Shown here: positions 42,533 to 53,734 of the stretch, one piece after another
Layout: each line of letters starts with the position of its first letter
Numbering within the stretch: position 1 is the first letter of the stretch
DNA from: Eutreptiella sp. 'Long Island Sound 2002'
Taxonomy: Eukaryota; Euglenozoa; Euglenophyceae; Eutreptiales; Eutreptiaceae
Reading direction: 5' to 3'
DNA length: 64,000 nucleotides
Assembly: GCA_964036045.1 (NCBI GenBank)
Contig: OZ038380.1
Span: forward strand, 11,925,629 to 11,989,628
Made by a program: the position numbers and the translations under genes
The notes under the pieces: model-generated
Seen by the model: the letters and a program-made list of their open reading frames with translations, nothing else
Told to the model about the DNA's origin: nothing
Database searches by the model: none

Positions 42533-44850
42533 TGAAGCCAGATCGGACCCCCGTGGCCATCTTGGGGTCACTTCGGGTGTGTATCTATGTGCCGGCAAGC
42601 CGCCATTGGCTGATATCATACTCTCCCATCCGCCTGACCTAACCTGATGTGATGGTGTGATAGGTTTGGCCATGAGCGGCGATATTCAATACCGAGGCGC
42701 TGCCAGCTGAGATTTATATATCAGAATATCAGGAATCAACAGGGTTCTTTTATCATAATGCTTCCGTAATTTTTCAGCCTTCCGTTCGGATTGTCAATGT
42801 ATCGGCGACTGTCAGTTGGTTCGCGATTTTGCGGTAACCGATTGGTTAACTGTCATTTGCAGATATTTTGGCGGAAACCCGGATGAAGGGTCAGATTTCA
42901 TCAGTAAAGGGTCTGTTGCTTCTGCAATTTTCAGATTATACACTCGCAAAATTAATCCGATTTTTTCAGACTTTCAGAATCGGATTTTCGACTTCGAGGT
43001 CGCCGCACTTGATATGATGAATCTCGAGTGGTCATACATTTTTCCCAAATCACGAATCAACCTTCCTTTTTTTGTGCCCTTCATTTTGCTTGGAGATATA
43101 GTCGAAACAAAGGTGATTCGTGAGGCCACTTTGAAGAATCATATCTCCGGCTCACGGCGGGGAATATCAATTGTGAGAATTGGGTTGGAACCGCCTTGGT
43201 CTCAACTTAATTTAGGAAGCATCAAACGCCTTTGTTGTGTACACATGCCAGGTGTAGTAAGGGATAATGGTCAAAAGGGTAGAAAGTGATATATAACTCT
43301 TGGACCGTGCAACCGAATATATTAATGCAACTTTCGAGTGTACCGCATGAGTGTTGGTGTTGCATAGAAACTTTTCTTTGGGTTCCTACGTATTTTTAAC
43401 GTGAAGTTATGTCCATGGAGGGGCATGGCATATCATGGTGGGAGCCACGTTTTGAGGGTATGTGTTATATGCATGGTATGTGCTTCAATATGCTCACGCC
43501 CATGTTATATATCTCCGTTTGTAGGAAGACGTATGGAGTCATACGGGGCAAGGGCTTTGCCCATGTCCCAATGGTGAGCTCCATAGCGTTAGACTAAGTC
43601 TACCGCTCATATAGTGCATGTGGGAGGGCTTACGGAGCGACCCACAAGCGCCACTATCAATTTTCCCATTTTCATGGTGCGTGTTGGGAGGAGGTTTGAA
43701 GGTGTCCCTATGCCACCATGTGGGGATCCAAGTAGGGGGATTGTTTGCAAATGGTCCCAAGCAATTGTGTTTTGAATCATATGTTGATACCATGGGTGAG
43801 CGAAGTTATATACTGTTGTAATTATCTTGAATTCGGTATTATTTGCATGTTTTTGACCTCATTTTATGCTCATTTTTGTATTTTATGTGCTCAACTGGTC
43901 GGCTAACAGTAAAGTGCCTAGAGATTCGTGAACTATGGTATGTTGCTTATATGTTGGCATATGCTACGGTGTTGCACATCACCATATGCCGGATCAAGTG
44001 GTCACTTTGGCTTGGCACATGAGGCCTCACAAAATTAGGTCTCAAATTCATGAGTTGACTTGTGAAGAATGTCATGTACATAACCGGAGGGGTTTCGGAG
44101 CAAATGATGGGATATTCTTGGGCATGGATCTTTGGTCTATATCACCCTTGTATTTTACTTTCCGGTTTGACACAGGCATGGAGCATTTGAATATTTGCCG
44201 TATGCACTTTTGAGTATATAATTGATTTTGGGCATTATGGTGTGATTTGCCTGATTTTGCCATGTTGTGAGGTCATCTTCATGGGGCAGTTCTCCAAGTC
44301 CAATCGACTCCAAGTCCAACCAAAGTTATGTCAGGGTAGGGCATGGTCCTGAGTGCCACTCTAGGCCATGACACCCCACCTCCCCCATTGGGCTAGGACT
44401 TAGAGGCTAGGGAGGGAACACATTTTTGGGGTTTATGTAGTGACTTTTGACACATGGCATTTAGCCATCTTATTTGACTGGGTTCAGGGCATCATGTTGG
44501 TGAGTCAAGGGAAGGTCTTGAGTCCAGGGAATGAGTGGTCTCTGGCTGTGATTGTGTAGGTTTCCATCTTTCTCCAACTTTGCTTCATTTGTGTTCATAT
44601 GCCAATTTCAGGGCTTTCCTCTTTGGTGCAATTCTTGTACATGCCCGCCACCGTGAGACAACCGGTGTGCTGAACGGAAGCCCGCAGTGTGGATCGGATT
44701 TGGATTGTGCTTGGGTATTACAAGGGTTTGTGTGAAGGAGTTTTTTTCTATTTTTGTTGAAATGCAGACCCTGGTGAGGAGCAAGACCCTGGGAGTGACG
44801 GGTTATGGTGGAACGGGTACAGCAGGGGCCGGTCCTGGTAGGGACCTTCT
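42533..44850 (+). repeat. Element A 3' LTR (runs directly into a second gag)
   Basis: It aligns with 2,777-5,210 over its length and starts TGAAGCC after the polypurine tract. It does not end at a target duplication or flank; instead it continues in frame into a gag homologous to that of A. Bases from 43,524 onward are also part of the left arm of the large inverted repeat. Confidence 0.8.
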
Positions 44851-45712
44851 GACCAGCCCGGTCAGGCTGTGGTCAGCTGCAGATTCCGAGGGGCACTCCG
44901 AGGGCTATCAGACAGCTTACCCTTCGGAGTCGGAAGAGAGAGCCAGACCGCCCACAAGGGCGAACACGGCCCCCGAACCCAGCCTGGAGCATGACACCGA
45001 GGCGTTGAAGAGGCCTGCCAGAGCCAGAACTGCGCCTGTGGCCCGGCACACGGAGCCAACGCGGGATAGCATGGGCCACACACCCATGGCGGAAGAGTCC
45101 GAGGCGCCGGGAACCGTGGGATGCGCCGGATCAGGTGGAAAGCACGTTGAGTGCCACTCCGAGCACGTATCCTTCCTCATCGGCAAGTACCCAAAGATGG
45201 GGATGGACGCCATCGTGCAGCACCTCGACCGCCTGGACAACGCGAAGGACGGCCTAGTGGAGGACGTCGCGGGGATCCTGGATGACCAGTCGGCAGCGGA
45301 GAGAGACATGGCGGAGCTGCGAGCGGAGCAGGACCAGTACCGGCGGAACCTGGAGATGGCCCTGCAGAAGCAGCAGCGAGTGGTGGACAGCCTCCTCCAC
45401 CTGGTGGAGGACATGTCGGGACGCCTGAAAAGGCTAGAAAAGTTACAACCCCTCGCCTCGGGTCCGGAGCTCCCGGCAAAGCCTGCAGCGGCAGAGCTGG
45501 TGGAGCGGGTTAAGACCCTCAGGAGCGCCATGGCGAAACCAATGGGCGGCCCTGCAGAGGCACCTTACGCGCCCCCGCGTGTTGACCCGGGTGCGCTGCT
45601 GACGCGTTCCCGTGGGGGGCCTGGCCACGGGACGCTGCGGTGGACACGCACAAGCAAGCAGGCAGGCAAAGCACTGCGCTCGCAGGGGCATCATCACGCT
45701 CGTGTCATGTGA
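44762..45712 (+). CDS. gag: Second A-family gag frame with internal deletion (intact ORF)
   Basis: ATG 44,762 lies in the LTR end (MQTLVRSKTLGVTGYGGTGT) and the frame stays open for 316 codons. Compared with the A gag at 5,123 it lacks about 345 bp (equivalent of 5,211-5,555), including the primer-binding site, yet keeps frame and joins GRDLL to SPVRLWSAA. It keeps the coiled-coil segment (HVSFLIGKYPKMGMDAIVQH and following) and, unlike the A copy, has no frameshift near GAGCTGGTGGA. Homology to A ends near 45,598 and the last ~38 codons are unrelated. It could be a 5' fragment of another element copy or a non-autonomous LTR-gag derivative. A mirrored copy lies at 55,359-56,309. Confidence 0.6.
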   Translation: MQTLVRSKTLGVTGYGGTGTAGAGPGRDLLTSPVRLWSAADSEGHSEGYQTAYPSESEERARPPTRANTAPEPSLEHDTEALKRPARARTAPVARHTEPTRDSMGHTPMAEESEAPGTVGCAGSGGKHVECHSEHVSFLIGKYPKMGMDAIVQHLDRLDNAKDGLVEDVAGILDDQSAAERDMAELRAEQDQYRRNLEMALQKQQRVVDSLLHLVEDMSGRLKRLEKLQPLASGPELPAKPAAAELVERVKTLRSAMAKPMGGPAEAPYAPPRVDPGALLTRSRGGPGHGTLRWTRTSKQAGKALRSQGHHHARVM

Positions 45713-47336
45713 CAAAGCGTTTCAGGATCCTTGCCACTCTGAAACAAGGGAACAAAAGTATGTACAGCAGCACATCAGGATACGTACACATGGGATTAAG
45801 ACTGGACTGGGGTAAGGGCATCACAGGACAATAGACACTCAGTCCCAATTCATATCCCAATCCCAGGTCCGACCCTCTCACTGGCTTGCAGGGGCGGGGG
45901 CTCAAACACAACCAATGCCCTGCTCAGTCCGGACCCTGAAACCCTGCCAATAGGGGAGAGTGTCCCGCCCGGCCACAGGCGAGTTCCTGGGAACCAAGGT
46001 ACTCCAAGGCCAACCAGCAGTGGCCCCCAATGCTCCCCGAACGCCAGGTCCCAACTCCCCTCTGAGCTAGAGAAAAGGCCCCGCCATTATCCCCTAGGAG
46101 TTGGTAGCCGAAAATGGGCTGTTTCAGCCCAAACTGATATTAGCTCCGAAAACTCCAAAATTGACCCCTCGTCCGGACCCGCCAGAGGTGGGAACGAGGC
46201 AACCGACCCTATGCCCTTCGAGTTCAAACTCGCTGGAGCCCTCACCCAACCTGGTTCCGTCTGAAGTTCCGGCATCAGGGCACCACGGGTTCGTCAAGTG
46301 GGGTCATGATGCCAAAATCACCAAAATTGGCATCATTCCAACGCGTGGCTCGCCCGGCCAGGGCAAGGCCAATGGCTCACAGGATAGGAGGCAGGACCTA
46401 GGACTTCTATCTGAGTTCACAACTGGGAATTAGGTCCGGACTCCTCATTAGCATAGAGATATGGGGCCGCCAATCGACCACAGGGGGGGCTCAAATTGGG
46501 GTCCCGAAAGGGGGTCATTTTGGCTGCTGAAAATGAGCCAAAATCGGGGGTGGCCTCAATAGTATATCTCCACGCCGGCGTGGAGATCGGATCCGCCTTT
46601 CCATACGCAATCCACCGGGAGTCCAACTAAGACTCCCATGCACTTGGCTCCCAAAGATCTCCATGCCACTTGGCGTGGTGACAATCCAAATTGGGTCCAC
46701 AATTGCCAAAATGGCAAAATCGTCCACACTCACTTTGGGCTAGCACCTTGACGAAGGTTGCTCCGCTTCGCCCACGTGGTGTGCAAACCATGGTGACCAA
46801 TATCCATAACACCCATGTCATATATGGTCCATCGGTCCATGCGTCCGGCGTGCACGAGGGGGCTGAACATGGTGCACGGCGGGCAGAAAATGTGGAAAAT
46901 TGCTCAAAATGGCCGAAAATGCGCACACTCATTGTAGGGGCAAATGAGGCACATGCCCGACTTGGACCGGAGTGTGCCATAGGATTGGTATCAAGTCATA
47001 TGCGTCCGACATATCATTTGGGCGTTGCCCAAACCCCTCCGGTTTTGGGAATGGCAGGGTCGCCAAGTGAGCCCATGATTTGGGATCGTCCAAAATCGCC
47101 AACATGGCGGCCACGATATGCCAAGCCCAAGGGGAGTTGTTCGCCGGGTTCAAGATATGTTGGGCACCGAAGTGTGTTCCCTCATAACATACTTGGTTCA
47201 TGATGTCAATTGAGCGCAACGTTGAGATACTTGGTCGCCACTTGACATCATGACGGGCAAAAAACAGCAAAATTGACGAAAAAACACGCAAAAGTGCCCT
47301 GAAAACTACACATATGTATTATAATATCTTCGGCTT
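45713..47336 (+). other. Unassigned spacer in the left arm
   Basis: This is 1.6 kb of mixed-composition DNA with no recognisable protein domain. Several 60-170-codon frames occur on both strands and recur in the mirror arm because of the duplication, not because of selection. It contains a 22-bp perfect palindrome at 46,566-46,587. Confidence 0.5.
46566..46587. repeat. 22-bp perfect palindrome
   Basis: The half-site ATCTCCACGCC is followed directly by its exact reverse complement, with no spacer. The same sequence appears in the mirror arm at 54,484-54,505. Confidence 0.9.
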
Positions 47337-47430
47337 GGTTAGGGTTAGGGTTAGGGTTAGGGTTAGGGTTAGGGTTAGGGTTAGGGTTAGGGTTAGGGTT
47401 AGGGTTAGGGTTAGGGTTAGGGTTAGGGTT
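47337..47430 (+). repeat. Interstitial TTAGGG tract, left arm
   Basis: About fifteen TTAGGG units run G-rich on the plus strand with one variant at the right end (TTGGGG). It lies inside the arm, not at a chromosome end. Flanking TTAAGTGCAC-type short repeats follow at 47,460-47,490. Confidence 0.97.
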
Positions 47431-49370
47431 GGGGTTAACTTTCGGGTTAAAAAGCCCTCTAAAGTGCACTTAAGTGCACTAAAGCATCCCCCTAAGAGTA
47501 CTTAAAGATGCTTAAATTACATTAAGCACACTTAACATGGCAGTTAACTATCAACCAGCGTGAAGGCAACACACATTCAGCCAAATGTAAACAACTATGC
47601 CACACTAGACAATAGCAAAAGGGAATTTTGGGGAATTTTGGACCAAGGCCCATGCCTTTGAAAGGACTTTGGAGCAAGGCGTTGCCTTTGGAAAGGTGTT
47701 GGGAGCAAGGCACACCAATTTCAAGGCTGTGGGGCGAGGACCACCCCCTTTTTAGGGAATATTACCAAACTTAGGAGCAAGGACCACCCTTTTCAAGAGT
47801 AGTTGGGGAAATCGCACCCGTTTGAAAGGATTTTGCTTTTTTGAAATGCTTTTGGACCAAGGCCCACGCCTTTCAAACGACTTTGGAGCAATACCTGGCC
47901 TTTGAAAAGGTGTAAGCTTCAAGGCGCACCAATTTGACGGCTATGGGGCGAGGACCAACTCCTTTTTAGGGAATTTTGGTGCCTAGCATTTGAAAAGGTG
48001 TTGGGAACGAAGCACACCGATTCGAAGGCTATGGGCCCTTTTTAGGGAATTTAGGGGCAAGGCCTATCCTTTTCGAGAGTAGTTGGAGCGCACCGCACCC
48101 GTTTGAGATAGTTTTTGCTTTTTTGAAATGCTTTTGGCTACCCCTCTCCAAGGGGTTGGATCTTGCTAGCTGAACCATTAGATCATTTTCATCCGGGTTG
48201 AATGGCAACCAATAGAAAAATCAAAAACAGCAAAGGAAAATAGAAATGCCTGCACTTTGTGGCTATTGCCTTCTAAAGGTTTTCTTTTCTATTGCATCCC
48301 ATCCCTCTTTCAATCAACCCCCCGCTCAATACCATTCCAGGCAGCCGAGCTGCTACAGAATTTTGCCCAATGCTATTTAGTGATCCTCAATAGGCACCTA
48401 TTGCAACACAATGCTGGTTGCTTGAGTGCTATCCTTTAACCGTGCCACTTTGCAAATTGCTTGTTTTGCCAAATATCAAAATGCACTAGTATACTTGCAA
48501 CCAAGGTTTGGAACCTCGTAGTTTTGAAACTAACCGGTGTTAAAAGATTATTTTTACAACAATAACCAGTTTTGCCGATTAATGGTTTTCAAAATAACGG
48601 ATGTTTTTCCAAGTAGTTGCCCTACTACTACTAACCCTACTAACCAAAATGTCGCCGTTGGCAGAAATAAGCCCATACAACCTGGAACACAGTGATCAAA
48701 ACTACGTTGCAAGTTGCAATTTACCATTCGCCATCGTTTATTGCTACCAAAAGCCTCCGTTGAGTGCAAAAATTGGACAAAATGGTACTGCCGAAAAGAA
48801 CCCAAAAAGCTTGGAACCATTCCGATTGATTGGTTTAAATGAGTTTTCAAAATAAACGTTTGTGCCAATTGCTTTGAAAATACCCTCCTATTATTGCCTA
48901 TAACCGGTTTTTCTGATTACTTGGTAAAACCGGTTCCGAACCCTACCTGCAACAACCCTGCAGCACAAAGTAATTGCAAATCAGATGATCCCGGCGATGT
49001 CCAACTTGAATCCCAGACACCTCGGTCATGCTGCAGAGCAGCATGAGCACATGGGATATAAACGCAATTGGTTGCAACGACAAAACAATGCAGAAAAATT
49101 TAAATACTAGATGCTGCACACCACACTGCATGTCACTGTCCGAAAGATCACTGATGAATGCGCGACTTATAAAAACACTAGATCATTTGGAATCTTGGAG
49201 TAACTCTAAAAACGCCAGATCATGAGTTAGCTACAAAACATCAGAATCATGTATTAGCCCTGCAATTAGCCCGATCTGATAATGGGACTGTACCGGCCCT
49301 TACAGTCAATGGCCACCACTTGCGACCAATTGCTCTCCAATGCCATTCAACTGCGTTTTCAATGCGGTTC
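47431..49370. other. Non-coding spacer with degenerate direct repeats
   Basis: Between about 47,630 and 48,140 a degenerate unit of roughly 210-280 bp recurs two to three times; shared phrases are GGACCAAGGCCCA, GGAGCAAGG and TTTTGAAATGCTTTTGG. The rest (48,140-49,370) is AT-rich with no convincing gene; frames such as minus 48,868-48,554 have no recognisable motif. Confidence 0.55.
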
Positions 49371-49400
49371 AATGCTTTTCAAGGCTCTCCCCATCCCCTA

Positions 49401-50112
49401 AGCCCCATGCCACCCCGTTTTTCAAAAACGTCTTCCATACCATGGACATTTTCACCCCGCTTTCCGCTTACCCACAATCAGCCCCCCAAAAAAACGATTT
49501 TATGTGCTTCTGTAACTAAGAGTGCCTAAGTTCGCATGCGGTGCCATGCTGTGTACATCGAACATTCAATAGCGACATATTGCTGCGCAATCGCGTACAA
49601 AGCTATTGACATGGTTTTTCATTGTCATTCAATGCCATTCAAGGCAATCAAATGAGCTACTGACTCCAACGGAGTGGGACTCCCAATGATTCGAACCTTG
49701 CTAAATGTAATTCAAAATACCGCTTACCACCCAGTGCCACCCAAAGTCATTCAGCCCCGAGGGCTAGACCCACCGCCCCCACCCCCGCGCCCTGGGACGG
49801 CCTCCTACCGGAGCCTCCACCTCTCAAACTCGTCCATACCATACCATGGACATTTTCACCCCGCTTTCCGCTTACCCACAATCAGCCCCCCCAAACCCCC
49901 CCAGAGCCACGCCCACCGCTCAAACCCGTCCCTCCCCATCCCCTAAGCCCCATGCCACCCCGTTTTCCAAAAACATCTTCCATACCATGGACATTTTCAC
50001 CCCGCTTTCCGCTTACCCACAATCAGCCCCCCCAAACCCCCCCAGAGCCACGCCCACCGCTCAAACCCGTCCCTCCCCATCCCCTAAGCCCCATGCCACC
50101 CCGTTTTCCAAA
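49401..50112. repeat. Tandem 141-bp repeat, left arm
   Basis: Two nearly identical 141-bp units start at the ATGGACATTTTCACC motifs at 49,846 and 49,987. A third, partial copy lies near 49,420-49,490, separated by unrelated DNA. The units are C-rich with runs of seven C. Mirror copies lie at about 50,960-51,670. Confidence 0.8.
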
Positions 50113-50955
50113 AACATCCCCCCGCTTTGCAGCGGCTGGGGATCCCCGATACGGCAAGGGTGAGGTAGCCAATTCGCCCACTTGTGGGCCACTTCTGATT
50201 TTATCCCCCCGCTCTGAAGCGGTGGGGATCCCCGATACGGCAGGGGTGAGGTAGCCAATTTGCCCACTTGTGGGCCACTTCTGATTTTATCCCCCCGCTC
50301 TGCAGCGGTGGGGATCCCCGATACGGCAGGGGTGAGGTAGGAGCGGGGGGATAAAATCATAAGTGGCCCACAAGTGGGCGAATTGGCTACCTCACCCCTG
50401 CCGTATCGGGGATCCCCACCGCTGCAGAGCGGGGGGATAAAATCAGAAGCGGCCCACAAGTGGGCAAAGTGGCTACCTCACCCCTGCCGTATCGGGGATC
50501 CCCACCGCTGCAGAGCGGGGGGATACAATCAGAAGTGGCCCACAAGTGGGCAAAGTGGCTACCTCACCCCTGCCGTATCGGGAATCCCCACCGCTGCAGA
50601 GCGGGGGGATGAAATCAGAAGTGGCCCACAAGTGGGCAAATTGGCTACCTCACCCCTGCCGTATCGGGGATCCCCACCGCTGCAGAGCGGGGGGATAAAA
50701 TCAGAAGTGGCCCACAAGTGGGCAAATTGGCTACCTCACCCCTGCCGTATCGGGGATCCCCACCGCTGCAGAGCGGGGGGATAAAATCAGAAGTGGCCCA
50801 CAAGTGGGCAAATTGGCTACCTCACCCCTGCCGTATCGGGGATCCCCACCGCTTCAGAGCGGGGGGATAAAATCAGAAGTGGCCCACAAGTGGGCGAATT
50901 GGCTACCTCACCCTTGCCGTATCAGGGATCCCCAGCCGCTGCAAAGCGGGGGGAT
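50113..50955. repeat. 86-bp palindrome-rich tandem array at the inverted-repeat centre
   Basis: The unit is 86 bp (for example starts of GGATAAAATCAGAAG-type phrases at 50,521, 50,607 and 50,693). Each unit holds three nested palindromes: GGGGATCCCC, a CCGCTGCAGAGCGG stem, and GCCCACAAGTGGGC. About 2.6 units up to 50,340 run on the minus strand and about seven units after 50,341 run on the plus strand; the switch falls mid-unit. Bases 50,341-50,730 form the unpaired loop between the two large arms. Confidence 0.93.
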
Positions 50956-53640
50956 GTTTTTGGAAAACGGGGTGGCATGGGGCTTAGGGGATGGGGAGGG
51001 ACGGGTTTGAGCGGTGGGCGTGGCTCTGGGGGGGTTTGGGGGGGCTGATTGTGGGTAAGCGGAAAGCGGGGTGAAAATGTCCATGGTATGGAAGATGTTT
51101 TTGGAAAACGGGGTGGCATGGGGCTTAGGGGATGGGGAGGGACGGGTTTGAGCGGTGGGCGTGGCTCTGGGGGGGTTTGGGGGGGCTGATTGTGGGTAAG
51201 CGGAAAGCGGGGTGAAAATGTCCATGGTATGGTATGGACGAGTTTGAGAGGTGGAGGCTCCGGTAGGAGGCCGTCCCAGGGCGCGGGGGTGGGGGCGGTG
51301 GGTCTAGCCCTCGGGGCTGAATGACTTTGGGTGGCACTGGGTGGTAAGCGGTATTTTGAATTACATTTAGCAAGGTTCGAATCATTGGGAGTCCCACTCC
51401 GTTGGAGTCAGTAGCTCATTTGATTGCCTTGAATGGCATTGAATGACAATGAAAAACCATGTCAATAGCTTTGTACGCGATTGCGCAGCAATATGTCGCT
51501 ATTGAATGTTCGATGTACACAGCATGGCACCGCATGCGAACTTAGGCACTCTTAGTTACAGAAGCACATAAAATCGTTTTTTTGGGGGGCTGATTGTGGG
51601 TAAGCGGAAAGCGGGGTGAAAATGTCCATGGTATGGAAGACGTTTTTGAAAAACGGGGTGGCATGGGGCTTAGGGGATGGGGAGAGCCTTGAAAAGCATT
51701 GAACCGCATTGAAAACGCAGTTGAATGGCATTGGAGAGCAATTGGTCGCAAGTGGTGGCCATTGACTGTAAGGGCCGGTACAGTCCCATTATCAGATCGG
51801 GCTAATTGCAGGGCTAATACATGATTCTGATGTTTTGTAGCTAACTCATGATCTGGCGTTTTTAGAGTTACTCCAAGATTCCAAATGATCTAGTGTTTTT
51901 ATAAGTCGCGCATTCATCAGTGATCTTTCGGACAGTGACATGCAGTGTGGTGTGCAGCATCTAGTATTTAAATTTTTCTGCATTGTTTTGTCGTTGCAAC
52001 CAATTGCGTTTATATCCCATGTGCTCATGCTGCTCTGCAGCATGACCGAGGTGTCTGGGATTCAAGTTGGACATCGCCGGGATCATCTGATTTGCAATTA
52101 CTTTGTGCTGCAGGGTTGTTGCAGGTAGGGTTCGGAACCGGTTTTACCAAGTAATCAGAAAAACCGGTTATAGGCAATAATAGGAGGGTATTTTCAAAGC
52201 AATTGGCACAAACGTTTATTTTGAAAACTCATTTAAACCAATCAATCGGAATGGTTCCAAGCTTTTTGGGTTCTTTTCGGCAGTACCATTTTGTCCAATT
52301 TTTGCACTCAACGGAGGCTTTTGGTAGCAATAAACGATGGCGAATGGTAAATTGCAACTTGCAACGTAGTTTTGATCACTGTGTTCCAGGTTGTATGGGC
52401 TTATTTCTGCCAACGGCGACATTTTGGTTAGTAGGGTTAGTAGTAGTAGGGCAACTACTTGGAAAAACATCCGTTATTTTGAAAACCATTAATCGGCAAA
52501 ACTGGTTATTGTTGTAAAAATAATCTTTTAACACCGGTTAGTTTCAAAACTACGAGGTTCCAAACCTTGGTTGCAAGTATACTAGTGCATTTTGATATTT
52601 GGCAAAACAAGCAATTTGCAAAGTGGCACGGTTAAAGGATAGCACTCAAGCAACCAGCATTGTGTTGCAATAGGTGCCTATTGAGGATCACTAAATAGCA
52701 TTGGGCAAAATTCTGTAGCAGCTCGGCTGCCTGGAATGGTATTGAGCGGGGGGTTGATTGAAAGAGGGATGGGATGCAATAGAAAAGAAAACCTTTAGAA
52801 GGCAATAGCCGCAAAGTGCAGGCATTTCTATTTTCCTTTGCTGTTTTTGATTTTTCTATTGGTTGCCATTCAACCCGGATGAAAATGATCTAATGGTTCA
52901 GCTAGCAAGATCCAACCCCTTGGAGAGGGGTAGCCAAAAGCATTTCAAAAAAGCAAAAACTATCTCAAACGGGTGCGGTGCGCTCCAACTACTCTCGAAA
53001 AGGATAGGCCTTGCCCCTAAATTCCCTAAAAAGGGCCCATAGCCTTCGAATCGGTGTGCTTCGTTCCCAACACCTTTTCAAATGCTAGGCACCAAAATTC
53101 CCTAAAAAGGAGTTGGTCCTCGCCCCATAGCCGTCAAATTGGTGCGCCTTGAAGCTTACACCTTTTCAAAGGCCAGGTCTTGCTCCAAAGTCGTTTGAAA
53201 GGCGTGGGCCTTGGTCCAAAAGCATTTCAAAAAAGCAAAATCCTTTCAAACGGGTGCGATTTCCCCAACTACTCTTGAAAAGGGTGGTCCTTGCTCCTAA
53301 GTTTGGTAATATTCCCTAAAAAGGGGGTGGTCCTCGCCCCACAGCCTTGAAATTGGTGTGCCTTGCTCCCAACACCTTTCCAAAGGCAACGCCTTGCTCC
53401 AAAGTCCTTTCAAAGGCATGGGCCTTGGTCCAAAATTCCCCAAAATTCCCTTTTGCTATTGTATAGTGTGGCATAGTTGTTTACATTTGGCTGAATGTGT
53501 GTTGCCTTCACGCTGGTTGATAGTTAACTGCCATGTTAAGTGTGCTTAATGTAATTTAAGCATCTTTAAGTACTCTTAGGGGGATGCTTTAGTGCACTTA
53601 AGTGCACTTTAGAGGGCTTTTTAACCCGAAAGTTAACCCC

Positions 53641-53734
53641 AACCCTAACCCTAACCCTAACCCTAACCCTAACCCTAACCCTAACCCTAACCCTAACCCT
53701 AACCCTAACCCTAACCCTAACCCTAACCCTAACC
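53641..53734 (-). repeat. Interstitial TTAGGG tract, right arm
   Basis: This is the mirror copy of 47,337-47,430, C-rich on the plus strand. The two tracts therefore point towards each other across about 6.2 kb. Confidence 0.97.

Larger units (their letters stand above)
2777..44850 (+). mobile_element. Element A: host Ty3/gypsy LTR retrotransposon (outermost, decayed)
   Basis: The element runs LTR (2,777-5,214), primer-binding site, gag, protease, reverse transcriptase/RNase H, integrase, chromodomain, polypurine tract, LTR (42,533-44,850). Its internal region is interrupted by element B (6,408-17,050) and element C (19,554-37,768), so its own sequence amounts to about 13 kb. Removing B leaves gag in frame across AGGAG; removing C leaves the protease-pol frame continuous across AACGC. 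Multiple in-frame stops and a frameshift in gag show that it is dead. The 5' LTR is preceded by AATTG, a candidate target duplication, but no matching copy was found because the 3' LTR continues into another gag fragment. The chromodomain and the PR-RT-RH-IN order identify a Ty3/gypsy chromovirus-type element. Confidence 0.85.
43524..50340 (+). repeat. Left arm of a 6.8-kb near-perfect inverted repeat
   Basis: Every position x in this arm matches the complement of position 101,071 minus x in 50,731-57,547. I noticed only about five or six mismatches, for example CC versus AT near 45,115, single changes near 47,608 and 48,261, and one near 50,152. The arm includes the end of the A 3' LTR, the second gag, a TTAGGG tract, degenerate repeats and part of the 86-bp array. 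The match stops abruptly at 50,340, where the array changes orientation. Confidence 0.95.

Noticed and set aside
47248-47505. Open frames encoding Asn-Pro or Arg-Val dipeptide runs
   Set aside because: They are direct translations of the TTAGGG tract.
50113-50955. Regularly spaced palindromic repeats resembling a CRISPR array
   Set aside because: The 86-bp units are identical throughout with no variable spacers, and the host is eukaryotic, so this is a tandem satellite-like repeat.
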